A stretch of DNA of 12,420 nucleotides from JBDHZK01 sp039811865 (GTDB lineage: Bacteria > Actinomycetota > Actinomycetes > Propionibacteriales > Propionibacteriaceae), in contig JBDHZK010000078.1 in the NCBI GenBank assembly GCA_039811865.1, forward strand, positions 1-12,420, read 5' to 3'. Of this stretch, positions 7,476 to 12,420 are shown piece by piece. A program made the position numbers and the translations under genes. The notes under the pieces are model-generated. The model was not told the origin of the DNA. It did no database searches and saw nothing but the letters and a program-made list of their open reading frames with translations. Position 1 is the first letter of the stretch, and every line of letters starts with the position of its first letter.

Positions 7476-7764
7476 CCTGATCGACCCGATCCACCCGGGC
7501 GAGATCCTCATGGAGGACTTCATCGAGGGGTTCGGGATCACGCAGAACAAGCTCGCCGTCGCCATCGGCGTTCCGCCGCGACGGATCAACGAGATTGTCC
7601 ACGGGAAGCGCGGTATCACCGCCGACACGGCCGTGCGGTTGGCCAAGTACTTCGGGAACTCGGCAGAGTTCTGGATGAACCTCCAGAGCCACTACGAGTT
7701 GAGGGTCGAGCGACGCGCTCTCCAGGCGCAAGTCGATGCCATCGAGCCGCTGCAGATCGCATGA
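7450..7764 (+). CDS. higA: HigA-type antitoxin (XRE-family HTH)
   Basis: A 104-residue antitoxin and autorepressor. It carries HPGEIL (15-20), an XRE helix-turn-helix at about 30-60 (ITQNKLAVAIGVPPRRINEI and the following helix), and the characteristic FWMNLQ (74-79), as in HigA/VapI proteins. It neutralises the adjacent HigB by binding it and is expected to repress the operon at the twin repeats upstream. The start is decided by the GGAGG at 7437-7441, inside higB: ATG 7450 is 8 nt downstream. ATG 7447 (5 nt) or ATG 7435 (longer, upstream of this site) are alternatives. The last bases overlap the kinase start as ATGA. Having a strong internal ribosome binding site while the toxin has none could favour antitoxin excess. 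Confidence 0.92.
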   Translation: MSNSSTTTDLIDPIHPGEILMEDFIEGFGITQNKLAVAIGVPPRRINEIVHGKRGITADTAVRLAKYFGNSAEFWMNLQSHYELRVERRALQAQVDAIEPLQIA

Positions 7765-8294
7765 GCCGACTCGTCGTGGTCTCCGGCCTCCCTGGGTCCG
7801 GAAAGACGACGCTGGCCCGAGGGCTGGTGGACGTGTCGAAGGCTGCCTATCTGCGGGTCGATGTGGTGGAGACGCCGCTCGTCCGGGCGGGTGTCGCTGT
7901 GGGTCCGCTGGGTTACGAGATAGTCCGTGAGCTCGCGGCGTCGAACCTTGCTGCGGGTACGGGGGTCGTCGTTGACTTGGTCAATCCTCTGCCGATCACG
8001 CGACAGATGTGGACCCGCCTTGCGGCAGAGCAAGATGTTCCCCTGATCGTCTTCGAGTGCCATGTCCCCGACGCCGCTGAGCATCGGCGCCGTGTTGAAG
8101 CACGCTCGCCCGATCTTGTCGGCCAAGTGGTCCCTTCGTGGGGCGAGGTGGAGAGCCGGGAGTATGTGCCGTGGGACGAGGAGCGTGACGGCCACCGACT
8201 TGTCGTTGACATGACCGACGCCGACGAAGGCATCACGCGCGCGATAGCGTTCCTGGCCGCCGAGGGCGGCAACGGGCCGGGCTGGCGACCATGA
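7761..8294 (+). CDS. Small P-loop kinase (AAA_33/zeta-like) coupled to higBA
   Basis: A 177-residue P-loop phosphotransferase. Walker A is GLPGSGKTT (9-17). A central LRVDVVE and DLVNPLPITRQMW fit the acceptor-site region of small kinases such as chloramphenicol phosphotransferase-like, zeta-like and polynucleotide kinase-like proteins. An arginine-rich lid (HRRRVEARSPD) and a late SREYVPWDEERDGHR follow. The substrate cannot be predicted. It starts in the ATGA overlap with the higA stop, so it is almost certainly made from the higBA message by translational coupling. That makes it a candidate third component, for example one that phosphorylates the toxin, its RNA target or a small molecule. 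It may instead be an unrelated passenger. The gene ends 51 bp before the second ychF 3' end. Confidence 0.8.
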   Translation: MSRLVVVSGLPGSGKTTLARGLVDVSKAAYLRVDVVETPLVRAGVAVGPLGYEIVRELAASNLAAGTGVVVDLVNPLPITRQMWTRLAAEQDVPLIVFECHVPDAAEHRRRVEARSPDLVGQVVPSWGEVESREYVPWDEERDGHRLVVDMTDADEGITRAIAFLAAEGGNGPGWRP

Positions 8295-8433
8295 CAGTGG
8301 TCAACGGTGATCATCCGTCGTCATGAGATGTGCATCGGCTACGGAACGTGGTCGAGTTCCACTTCAACGTGTGAGTCGGCGCCTCGTGACCTTGGCTGTG
8401 GACGGACTGCGCACAGGCGACGCAGTTCGACGG
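8295..8433. other. Gap after the kinase gene
   Basis: This gap holds ychF 3' copy 2 and nothing else convincing. The plus-strand frame from 8307 is serine/arginine-rich and has no family look. ACGG-N7-CCGT around 8304 is a short inverted repeat, too weak to call a terminator. Confidence 0.4.
8346..8374 (+). repeat. ychF 3' end, copy 2
   Basis: In the ychF frame this reads AAC GTG GTC GAG TTC CAC TTC AAC GTG TGA, that is NVVEFHFNV and stop, against DVVEFRFNV and stop in the gene. The first 14 bases of the repeat are identical to copy 1. The later differences include synonymous changes (TTT/TTC, GTC/GTG, TAG/TGA), as expected if this end came from another ychF allele. It lies at the right end of the higBA-kinase block. 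Confidence 0.7.
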
Positions 8434-8901
8434 CTACACCGCGAGCGCGCAGGAAACGAAAGTGGCCATGTAGAGCAGCCCCAGCACGACATGCAGAGGT
8501 AGGTTCCACCGCAGGTAGGTGGTCACCTCCGGCTCCTCAAGTCGGCCCCCCGAGTTGAGCTTCTCCTCGACTCGGGCGAATCCAGACGGCCAGTGCAGCA
8601 GGAGGTAATAGAGCGGGAAGACCAGAACCGCGAGGGCCTGCGGGGCCAAGGGCCGGTCGTGCCAGTTCGCCAACAGGGAACCGAGGGCCAGCAGGATCTG
8701 CCCGGCTGGGGTGATCAGCCCGTACTTGAGCTTAGCCTTTGTCTGGGTGCGGAACGGCCCGTACCGTTCGGAGAAGAAGTCCCAGTCGCGCTGCCGCACG
8801 AGGCGATTGAACAATGCCCCCAGCGTGACCACGTAGGAGCACGCGACCCCAACCGAGAGTCCCAGTCCCAGCAGGTTCAGCGCATGCGCAACTTGGGTCA
8901 T
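8434..8901 (-). CDS. Four-TM membrane protein of unknown function
   Basis: A 155-residue integral membrane protein with predicted TM segments at about 9-30, 61-78, 86-103 and 134-153. A charged N-side loop contains RDWDFFSERYGPFRTQTKAK, and a charged loop of about 106-130 precedes the last TM. I do not recognise the family. The size and layout recall small DUF1772-type four-TM proteins, but without a motif I would trust. The ATG at 8901 is chosen because the first TM follows directly and a minus-strand TAGGTT -10 lies 5 nt upstream. The ATG at 8976 would add 25 residues before that promoter. It is transcribed against its neighbours and lies between ychF copies 2 and 3. Confidence 0.75.
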   Translation of the reverse strand: MTQVAHALNLLGLGLSVGVACSYVVTLGALFNRLVRQRDWDFFSERYGPFRTQTKAKLKYGLITPAGQILLALGSLLANWHDRPLAPQALAVLVFPLYYLLLHWPSGFARVEEKLNSGGRLEEPEVTTYLRWNLPLHVVLGLLYMATFVSCALAV

Positions 8902-8906
8902 ACTCA

Positions 8907-8916
8907 AACCTAGACT
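8907..8916. promoter_or_regulatory. Overlapping divergent -10 elements
   Basis: AACCTAGACT contains TAGGTT (8912-8907) for the minus-strand membrane-protein gene, 5 nt before its ATG. It also contains TAGACT (8911-8916) pointing towards the higB remnant. The arrangement matches the one upstream of ispH. Confidence 0.4.
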
Positions 8917-9050
8917 CGGGCTCGGTCCGATGATCGGTGCACCAGCGGGTCCATGCTCTACGGAAGCGGCGAGCACCGGGACCCGCGCGCCGGATCCATG
9001 CTGGGCGCGCTGTTGGAGTCGCTGGCCACGCTGTGCGTGATGACGGACGC

Positions 9051-9257
9051 GTGCGGGCCATCAAGTTCCAGCGCGATGCCATGCTCGACGCCGCGATGGA
9101 CCTCAACTCGCTTCGCGTGCCGCCGGGAAGCCGCCGGGAAGCGCTGAAGGGTGACCGGGCGGGCCAGCGCAGCTACCGGATCAACAAGCAGTGGCGGATC
9201 TCTTTCGTCTGGACCGACGCTGGACCCGATGACGTGACTATCGAGGACTCTCACTGA
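9051..9257 (+). pseudogene. N-terminally truncated HigB-like toxin remnant
   Basis: From GTG 9051 the frame gives 68 residues. Its last 50 or so match HigB: LRVPPGSRREALKGDRAGQ followed by SYRINKQWRISFVW and a terminal H. The counterpart in the complete toxin at 7194 is LRIPPGNRLDQLKGDRGGQ. The first 35-40 residues of a HigB (MI.SF...TE and the first helix) are not recognisable here in any frame. The frame itself stays open back to 8937, but that part is arginine-rich and unlike HigB. A TAGACT at 8911-8916 may be the old promoter. No HigA gene follows. Divergence from the complete higB argues against a recent local duplication. It is probably inactive, although a short functional variant cannot be excluded. 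Confidence 0.7.
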
Positions 9258-9258
9258 G

Positions 9259-9450
9259 GTGCACCGTGACGCCACCACGATTGCGCCCAGTGGCCGCTGG
9301 GCCCGCGTGTGGAGCGGTGTCGCCCTCGTCGTGAGCAGCGTGGCGCCTGTCCTCATGGCCATCGACCCAATGCGAGCCGGACTCTGGCTGAGGGTCATGT
9401 TCGTGGTCGCGATGCTGTGGCTGGGTCGGAGGTGGGCGAACCCGTCGTAG
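9259..9450 (+). CDS. 63-residue two-TM small membrane protein
   Basis: Starts with GTG one base after the stop of the higB remnant, in the place where an antitoxin gene would be expected. It has two hydrophobic segments, about 17-35 (VWSGVALVVSSVAPVLMAI) and 41-56 (LWLRVMFVVAMLWLG), and a basic C-terminus (GRRWANPS). About 85 percent of codons end in G or C, supporting real coding. GAGG overlapping the upstream stop lies too close to act as a clean ribosome binding site, so translational coupling is likely. No homologue is recognised and no function is proposed. Confidence 0.45.
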   Translation: MHRDATTIAPSGRWARVWSGVALVVSSVAPVLMAIDPMRAGLWLRVMFVVAMLWLGRRWANPS

Positions 9451-9508
9451 AGGTCTGGTCGTGCCTGAGTCCTCGATCCCTCGTACTGGCGTTCCGGTGC
9501 TGCTGGGG

Positions 9509-9523
9509 GAGTTCCGCTTCAAT
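9509..9523 (+). repeat. Weak ychF 3'-end-like trace
   Basis: GAGTTCCGCTTCAAT reads EFRFN, the conserved YchF ending. It matches copy 2 (GAGTTCCACTTCAAC) at 13 of 15 bases. The preceding residues (VPVLLG) do not resemble YchF, so it may be chance. Confidence 0.3.
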
Positions 9524-9589
9524 TGGTTGTTCTGATCTGGTGTCGGAGGCCTTGCGCAGACTCTCGGGGCCGCGACTGTAGCCCGATTG

Positions 9590-9608
9590 GTCTACTGTGG
9601 AGTAGACT
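9590..9608 (+). promoter_or_regulatory. mazEF promoter with palindromic operator over the -10
   Basis: GTCTACTGTGGAGTAGAC (9590-9607) is a perfect inverted repeat with 7-bp arms and a 4-nt centre. The -10 TAGACT (9603-9608) overlaps its right arm, and the antitoxin ATG follows after 7 nt. Binding of the RHH antitoxin here would block RNA polymerase directly. Confidence 0.65.
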
Positions 9609-9615
9609 TTGCGTC

Positions 9616-9813
9616 ATGACTGGTACGACAACGATCCGGGTGAGCCGCGAGACGCACGCGAGGGTGACGAAGCTCGCTGCGCAGCGCCACGAGACGATCG
9701 ATCAGACGGTTGCGTGCGCCCTGCGTGCACTCCGCCAGGAAGCGATCGGTCGGGATCTCGCGATCCCGCTGACCGACGATGAGACGGTATGGCTCGATGC
9801 TGACGCCGGGTGA
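9616..9813 (+). CDS. Ribbon-helix-helix antitoxin of a MazF-type pair
   Basis: A 65-residue protein. The N-terminal TTIRVSRETHARV forms the beta strand and start of helix 1 of a ribbon-helix-helix DNA-binding domain, with helix 2 at about residues 28-42. The acidic tail (LTDDETVWLDADAG) is the expected toxin-binding part. It should neutralise the downstream toxin and autoregulate at the palindrome upstream. The ATG at 9616 sits 7 nt after a TAGACT -10. A longer frame from 9523 would run through that promoter and is rejected. Its stop overlaps the toxin start by 17 bp. Confidence 0.87.
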   Translation: MTGTTTIRVSRETHARVTKLAAQRHETIDQTVACALRALRQEAIGRDLAIPLTDDETVWLDADAG

Positions 9814-10135
9814 CGTTGTCCACCTCGATCTGGGGACGCCCGCGGGCAGTGAGGCTCGACTGCAACGTCCTGCGGTGGTGGTGACTGCTGCTCGCGTAGT
9901 TCGAGGCGATCCCAACGTGGTTCAGGTGGTTCCTTTGACGAGAACTGTCCGCGACAGTGGGTCCGAGATCGTGATCGAACCCGACCACACCAACGGGCTC
10001 GGTGACGTGTCATCGGCGCAGTGTCAGCACGTGAGGTCGGTAGCGGTGACCCGGGTCAGTGCCAGGACGGGCAATGTTGGCCCGGTCATCCTCGGCGAAC
10101 TGCGCGAGACGCTGGCCCTCTTGCTCGACTTGTAG
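9797..10135 (+). CDS. mazF: MazF/PemK-type endoribonuclease toxin
   Basis: A 112-residue toxin of the PemK/MazF family, sequence-specific mRNA or tRNA endonucleases with an SH3-like barrel. Visible landmarks are GDVVHLDLG (5-13), the conserved RPAVVVT (24-30), VVQVVPLTRT (41-50), and the later SSAQCQHVRSVAVTR (72-86) containing the usual second conserved block, then a C-terminal helix (GELRETLALLLDL). The length is normal. The ATG at 9797 is preferred, since GDVV then falls close to the N-terminus; the upstream start at 9779 adds six residues. The overlap with the antitoxin gene implies coupled translation. Cleavage specificity cannot be told. Confidence 0.93.
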   Translation: MLTPGDVVHLDLGTPAGSEARLQRPAVVVTAARVVRGDPNVVQVVPLTRTVRDSGSEIVIEPDHTNGLGDVSSAQCQHVRSVAVTRVSARTGNVGPVILGELRETLALLLDL

Positions 10136-10160
10136 CGACGGAGGTCCGACGGTCGTCTGC

Positions 10161-10379
10161 TTGGAACCCTGTCTGGCTTTCGCCGCATTGCCCTTGGAGG
10201 GCGAAGGTGTCGAGATCCGGGTCTACCTGTCCCTGGAAGCCCAGCCGCGCTTCGTCGTGGCCGGCGCTGCCGGCATGTTCGAAAACTACGTGCCGCTACG
10301 CACCGATCTTCCTGCGCTTGAGTTGGCCGCGGCAGAGTGGGGAGCTGACCTGCGCGCGTTTCCAGCGCGGGGTCATTGA
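10161..10379 (+). pseudogene. Small unrecognised frame, possibly an N-truncated gene
   Basis: From TTG 10161 the frame gives 72 residues including VEIRVYLSLEAQPRFVVAG and YVPLRTDLPALELAA, which look like a real protein C-terminus. There is no ATG or GTG start after the mazF stop. In-frame starts at 10059 and 10074 lie inside mazF and give an unconvincing N-terminus. GGAGG at 10140-10144 is too far from TTG 10161. The simplest reading is a gene that lost its 5' end when the mazEF block was inserted. I do not recognise the family. Confidence 0.4.
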
Positions 10380-10705
10380 CAAGGGTGTCAGTCCGTAGCT
10401 TAGGAGGGCTCAGTGAGGCACATTCCCGGCGCCGATTGGGGGTTTCCCGGAGGCTGAGGTTGGTGATGCGCGGAGCGACAGCAGTTGTCAATCGGCCACG
10501 AACGTGGTCGAGTTCAGGTTCATTTCGTAGGGGAACGTCTCGACTCGAAGACCATCAGCGCCCCTCGGCGGTGTTCGTGAACCGTCCCGGTGTCAGTTGC
10601 GCCACACCTCGACGACATCGCTGCCAGAGTGCGGAACTGGAGTCTCTGCTGGACGGCGATCATCGCGCCGCCGTCGACGAACTCGTTGTGGCAGAGCATC
10701 GTGGC
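10380..10705. other. 326-bp gap carrying ychF 3' copy 3
   Basis: Apart from the ychF-like repeat at 10502-10530 I see no supported gene. A plus frame over about 10640-10700 (ELESLLDGDHRAAVDELVVAEHRG) looks protein-like but has no start and runs into the antisense of the XRE gene; it may be a fragment. No RNA gene or strong hairpin was seen. Confidence 0.4.
10502..10530 (+). repeat. ychF 3' end, copy 3
   Basis: ACGTGGTCGAGTTCAGGTT (10502-10520) is identical to the end of ychF at 7132-7150. In frame it reads NVVEFRFIS then TAG, so the last two codons have changed. It shares the preceding GA (AAC codon) with copy 2, giving 16 identical bases between copies 2 and 3. The orientation is the same as ychF. 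Confidence 0.75.
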
Positions 10706-10915
10706 TCACATGTTCAGACCGAAGAGGTCCTCCACACGCACGCCGAGTTCCCGGGCAAGTAGCAAGGCGAGAATGGTGGACGGCACGAACACGCCGTTCT
10801 CGACCGTGTTGACCGTCTTGCGGCTGACACCGACGCGGACCGCGAGTTCCGCCTGGCTGAGGCCCGCGCGGGTACGGGCATCCCGGAGCCGGACGACCAG
10901 GCGTCCGTCAGGCAT
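10706..10915 (-). CDS. Small XRE-family transcriptional regulator
   Basis: A 69-residue cytosolic DNA-binding protein consisting almost only of an XRE helix-turn-helix: LRDARTRAGLSQAELAVRVG followed by VSRKTVNTVENGVFVPS, then LALLLARELGVRVEDLFGL. Stand-alone regulators of this size (often about 65-75 residues) are commonly paired with small membrane proteins. It begins at ATG 10915, inside the end of the upstream membrane-protein gene (8-bp overlap, ATGCCTGA), so the two are translated from one message. The likely target is the pair of palindromes at 11363-11409 in front of that operon. Confidence 0.9.
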   Translation of the reverse strand: MPDGRLVVRLRDARTRAGLSQAELAVRVGVSRKTVNTVENGVFVPSTILALLLARELGVRVEDLFGLNM

Positions 10916-11348
10916 CGGACTCGGCCCGGAGCTCGAGGACAGCCCAGACCACTCCAGTGGACAGGACGCCCAGGGTCAGCACCGGGATGGCGACCACGTG
11001 GGCGGCGACCATCTCGACGCCAAGGGCACCAGCGATCGCGACCCCGGCGGTCAGCGCAAGGGTCACGGCCAGCCCCGCCATCGATGCTGTGTGACGGTGG
11101 GCGACCGTGAGTTCGTCGCAAAGGCGAGAACGGTCTGTCGGCGTGATTCTGGAGCCGTAGAGGCCGGCCGGGGTGAATACGTACGCCAGCACGACCACAG
11201 CCCAGCACAGCAGCCCGAACAGGGTGGCTAGCCTGGCCGACCCACCGAGGAGCGCCGCCACCGTCGCCGGGTAGCAAAGCAGCAGCAGGATGGCGCAGAA
11301 TCCCAGGCACAGCACCGGACGCCGCCGGGTCAGCTTCTCCACATCCAT
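10908..11348 (-). CDS. Four-TM membrane protein paired with the XRE regulator
   Basis: A 146-residue membrane protein with TM segments at about 11-33, 38-58, 88-110 and 116-138. A cytosol-type loop (about 62-86, SRITPTDRSRLCDELTVAHRHTA) separates the two hairpins. The layout fits the DUF2178-like membrane partners often encoded with short XRE regulators, but I cannot confirm the family. ATG 11348 has a good ribosome binding site: AGGAG five bases upstream in the message. It is the first gene of a two-gene minus-strand operon. One possibility is that it controls or anchors the regulator in response to a membrane signal; this is inference. Confidence 0.82.
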   Translation of the reverse strand: MDVEKLTRRRPVLCLGFCAILLLLCYPATVAALLGGSARLATLFGLLCWAVVVLAYVFTPAGLYGSRITPTDRSRLCDELTVAHRHTASMAGLAVTLALTAGVAIAGALGVEMVAAHVVAIPVLTLGVLSTGVVWAVLELRAESDA

Positions 11349-11362
11349 GATTTCTCCTCGGA

Positions 11363-11418
11363 GAGTGTCACCTTAAGGTGACACTCCCGAATGTAACCCT
11401 GAGGTGACGTTTCTGCAA
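11363..11418 (-). promoter_or_regulatory. Promoter and two operator copies for the membrane protein/XRE operon
   Basis: Site 1 (11363-11386) is a perfect 24-bp palindrome: GAGTGTCACCTT followed by its exact complement. Site 2 (11392-11409) is TGTAACCCTGAGGTGACG, matching the site 1 core TGTCACCTTAAGGTGACA at 14 of 18 positions. The centres are 26 bp apart. On the minus strand, -35 TTGCAG (11418-11413), a 17-bp spacer and -10 TACATT (11395-11390) form a promoter. Site 2 fills the spacer and site 1 covers the likely transcription start, so bound repressor would block transcription. Confidence 0.75.
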
Positions 11419-11591
11419 GTCCAAGTGTTGCCATGGAGCCTCGATAGCACTATGCGAGCGCCTGCTTTGGGGAAAGGTAGTCCCTGCAGCGTTGTCCACA
11501 GGTCCGCGGGCGTTCTTGCTCCGGCCAGAGGTAATCCACAGCGACGGGAGTGGGTGCCGCAAGTGTCGGTGGCCAGCACCATGCTTCAGGC
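11419..11591. other. Gap with two DnaA-box-like sequences
   Basis: TTGTCCACA (11492-11500) equals the actinobacterial DnaA-box consensus, and TAATCCACA (11532-11540) differs from TTATCCACA at one base. They lie 40 bp apart in the same orientation. No AT-rich unwinding region is next to them and no dnaA or rep gene is visible, so an origin is not supported. Confidence 0.3.
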
Positions 11592-12019
11592 ATGACCACT
11601 TTCAATGAGATGCTCCAGAGCGCCGACGACTGCAGTGCGTTGCTGACTTCCATCCTGGCGGATGGGAAACCCAAGCGAGGTCTCACCCTGATCGCCTCGT
11701 CGATCACGCGACCCTGCGGCTACACGGCATCGCCCGCATGCCCATCCCGTACTCGGATCGGACACACCCACGGACGGGGACTACTTCACCGAGGAGTCGG
11801 TGCACGAGTTGGGCACGGCCCTGCGCGAGTTGGTTTGGGCCCAGTGGTCCGAACGCCTACTGCCCCTCGCTGGATGTGAGGCGCCCCGGCGCGACCTGGA
11901 GAGCGTCGTTTGCCGCGAGGGTGACCCAGGAGGTGGGCGACACCGAAAAGCAATTCCACTTCGGATGCGCTACAGTCACCACTTCCGAGCCGCCTTTCCA
12001 GGCGAGACCTTCGCGTTGA
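11592..12019 (+). pseudogene. Frameshifted remnant of an unidentified gene
   Basis: Coding-like sequence moves between frames in one direction. The first stretch starts at ATG 11592 (TTFNEMLQSADDCSALLTSI, then LADGKPKRGLTLIAS). The next is in another frame near 11700-11757 (DHATLRLHGIARMPIPYSD). A third frame covers about 11758-11880 (DTPTDGDYFTEESVHELGTA, then LRELVWAQWSERLLP). A final stretch at about 11900-11970 (WRASFAARVTQEVGDTEKQF) leads to a stop at 12017-12019. No single frame is convincing over its whole length. Joined, they would give a cytosolic protein of roughly 140 residues. I do not recognise it. Base-calling errors could also produce this picture. Confidence 0.45.
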
Positions 12020-12156
12020 CGCCCTCCGGGTGGGCCGGTTGTTTCAACGCTTCTGGGCGCATCTCCAGTGTTGGCAACGCACGGTTTGGATATTTCCGCC
12101 CCCGGCGCCGGCGACGAGAATGGCGGGGGCGGCGGATTGCGTTCGCGGGGACATTG

Positions 12157-12180
12157 GCCCGAGTGGGGTGCCACTCGGGC
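12157..12180. terminator. Strong hairpin before the last gene
   Basis: GCCCGAGTGG (12157-12166) and CCACTCGGGC (12171-12180) form a perfect 10-bp stem with a GGTG loop. No T run follows, as is common for actinobacterial terminators. It separates the accessory block from the gene at 12264. Confidence 0.45.
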
Positions 12181-12263
12181 GGGTCCCGGGCGAGAGCGTA
12201 AGTGGTGAGTGAAAGAATCAACCCATTGAGCTGCTCGTAGTCGGGTCCAGGGGAGGTCCGTAA

Positions 12264-12420
12264 ATGTCCAAGGGGTCCTGGTGGTCGCCTTGCGAAGAGT
12301 ATCGAGCTAACGTTGCACGCTTCACGAGGACCGACGCGCTGCTCGCGTTCGCCCTCGTCGTGCTCTCCTACGCCGCGCTCTTCTTCGAGGGCCTGCGCTC
12401 GCTGACCCAGCCTCCGTCGG
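12264..12420 (+). CDS. N-terminal part of a membrane protein, cut by the window edge
   Basis: The ATG at 12264 is preceded by a strong ribosome binding site, GGGAGG (12251-12256), 7 nt upstream, unlike the leaderless genes earlier in the window. The 52 residues visible start with an aromatic, mixed-charge segment (SKGSWWSPCEEYRANVARFT) followed by a TM helix at about 25-42 (ALLAFALVVLSYAALFF). Codons in the TM part end almost always in G or C, as in a native high-GC gene. The rest is outside the window, so no family can be named. Confidence 0.75.
   Translation, partial: MSKGSWWSPCEEYRANVARFTRTDALLAFALVVLSYAALFFEGLRSLTQPPS

Noticed and set aside
8307..8558. Plus-strand frame after the kinase gene
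   Set aside because: Serine/arginine-rich composition, and antisense to the four-TM gene.
9461..9532. Small GTG frame of 23 codons ending at the weak ychF-like trace
   Set aside because: Too short, with no ribosome binding site and no recognisable feature apart from EFRFN.
10590..11231. 213-residue plus-strand frame
   Set aside because: Antisense to the XRE regulator and its membrane partner, with a low-quality composition.
11965..11985. ATTCCACTTCGG-like similarity to the ychF copy 2 end
   Set aside because: Only a few bases match, there is no VVEF reading and no stop at the right place.
7161..12263. Integrase, transposase, tRNA gene or CRISPR array within the accessory region
   Set aside because: Looked for on both strands; no recombinase motifs, no tRNA cloverleaf at the boundaries and no regularly spaced repeats were found.

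Overview
The window is high-GC DNA with the codon use, gene content and promoter style of an Actinomycetota chromosome. I cannot name the genus. It splits into a conserved housekeeping half (about 250-7160) and an accessory half (7161-12263), with one further gene entering at the right edge.

Housekeeping half: ispH (isoprenoid synthesis, +) converges on ilvA (isoleucine synthesis, -). rmuC (+) is divergent from ilvA and is followed by an M18 metallo-aminopeptidase (+) and ychF (+). ispH and ychF are also close neighbours in mycobacteria. A partial minus-strand frame runs off the left edge. Most starts have a TAGnnT-type -10 hexamer 5-7 nt upstream, so leaderless transcripts look like the normal mode here.

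Accessory half: it starts exactly at the ychF stop codon. It holds a higB-higA toxin-antitoxin pair translationally coupled to a small P-loop kinase, a minus-strand 4-TM protein, an N-truncated second higB followed by a 63-residue two-TM protein, a complete RHH antitoxin/mazF pair, an unrecognised small frame, a minus-strand 4-TM protein/XRE-regulator operon with two matching operators, and a frameshifted pseudogene. The window ends inside a new membrane-protein gene.

The main observation is that the 3' end of ychF (codons for VVEF.F.. and a stop) occurs again at 8346-8374 and 10502-10530, with a weaker trace near 9509. The first two extra copies lie just after the kinase operon and after the mazEF region. 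This suggests that small toxin-antitoxin cassettes accumulated at the ychF 3' end, each leaving or bringing a gene end. No integrase or transposase is visible in the window. Operators can be proposed for all three small regulatory systems: twin TAACG-N5-CGTTA sites for HigA, an 18-bp palindrome over the mazEF -10, and two TGTCACCTTAAGGTGACA-type sites for the XRE regulator.
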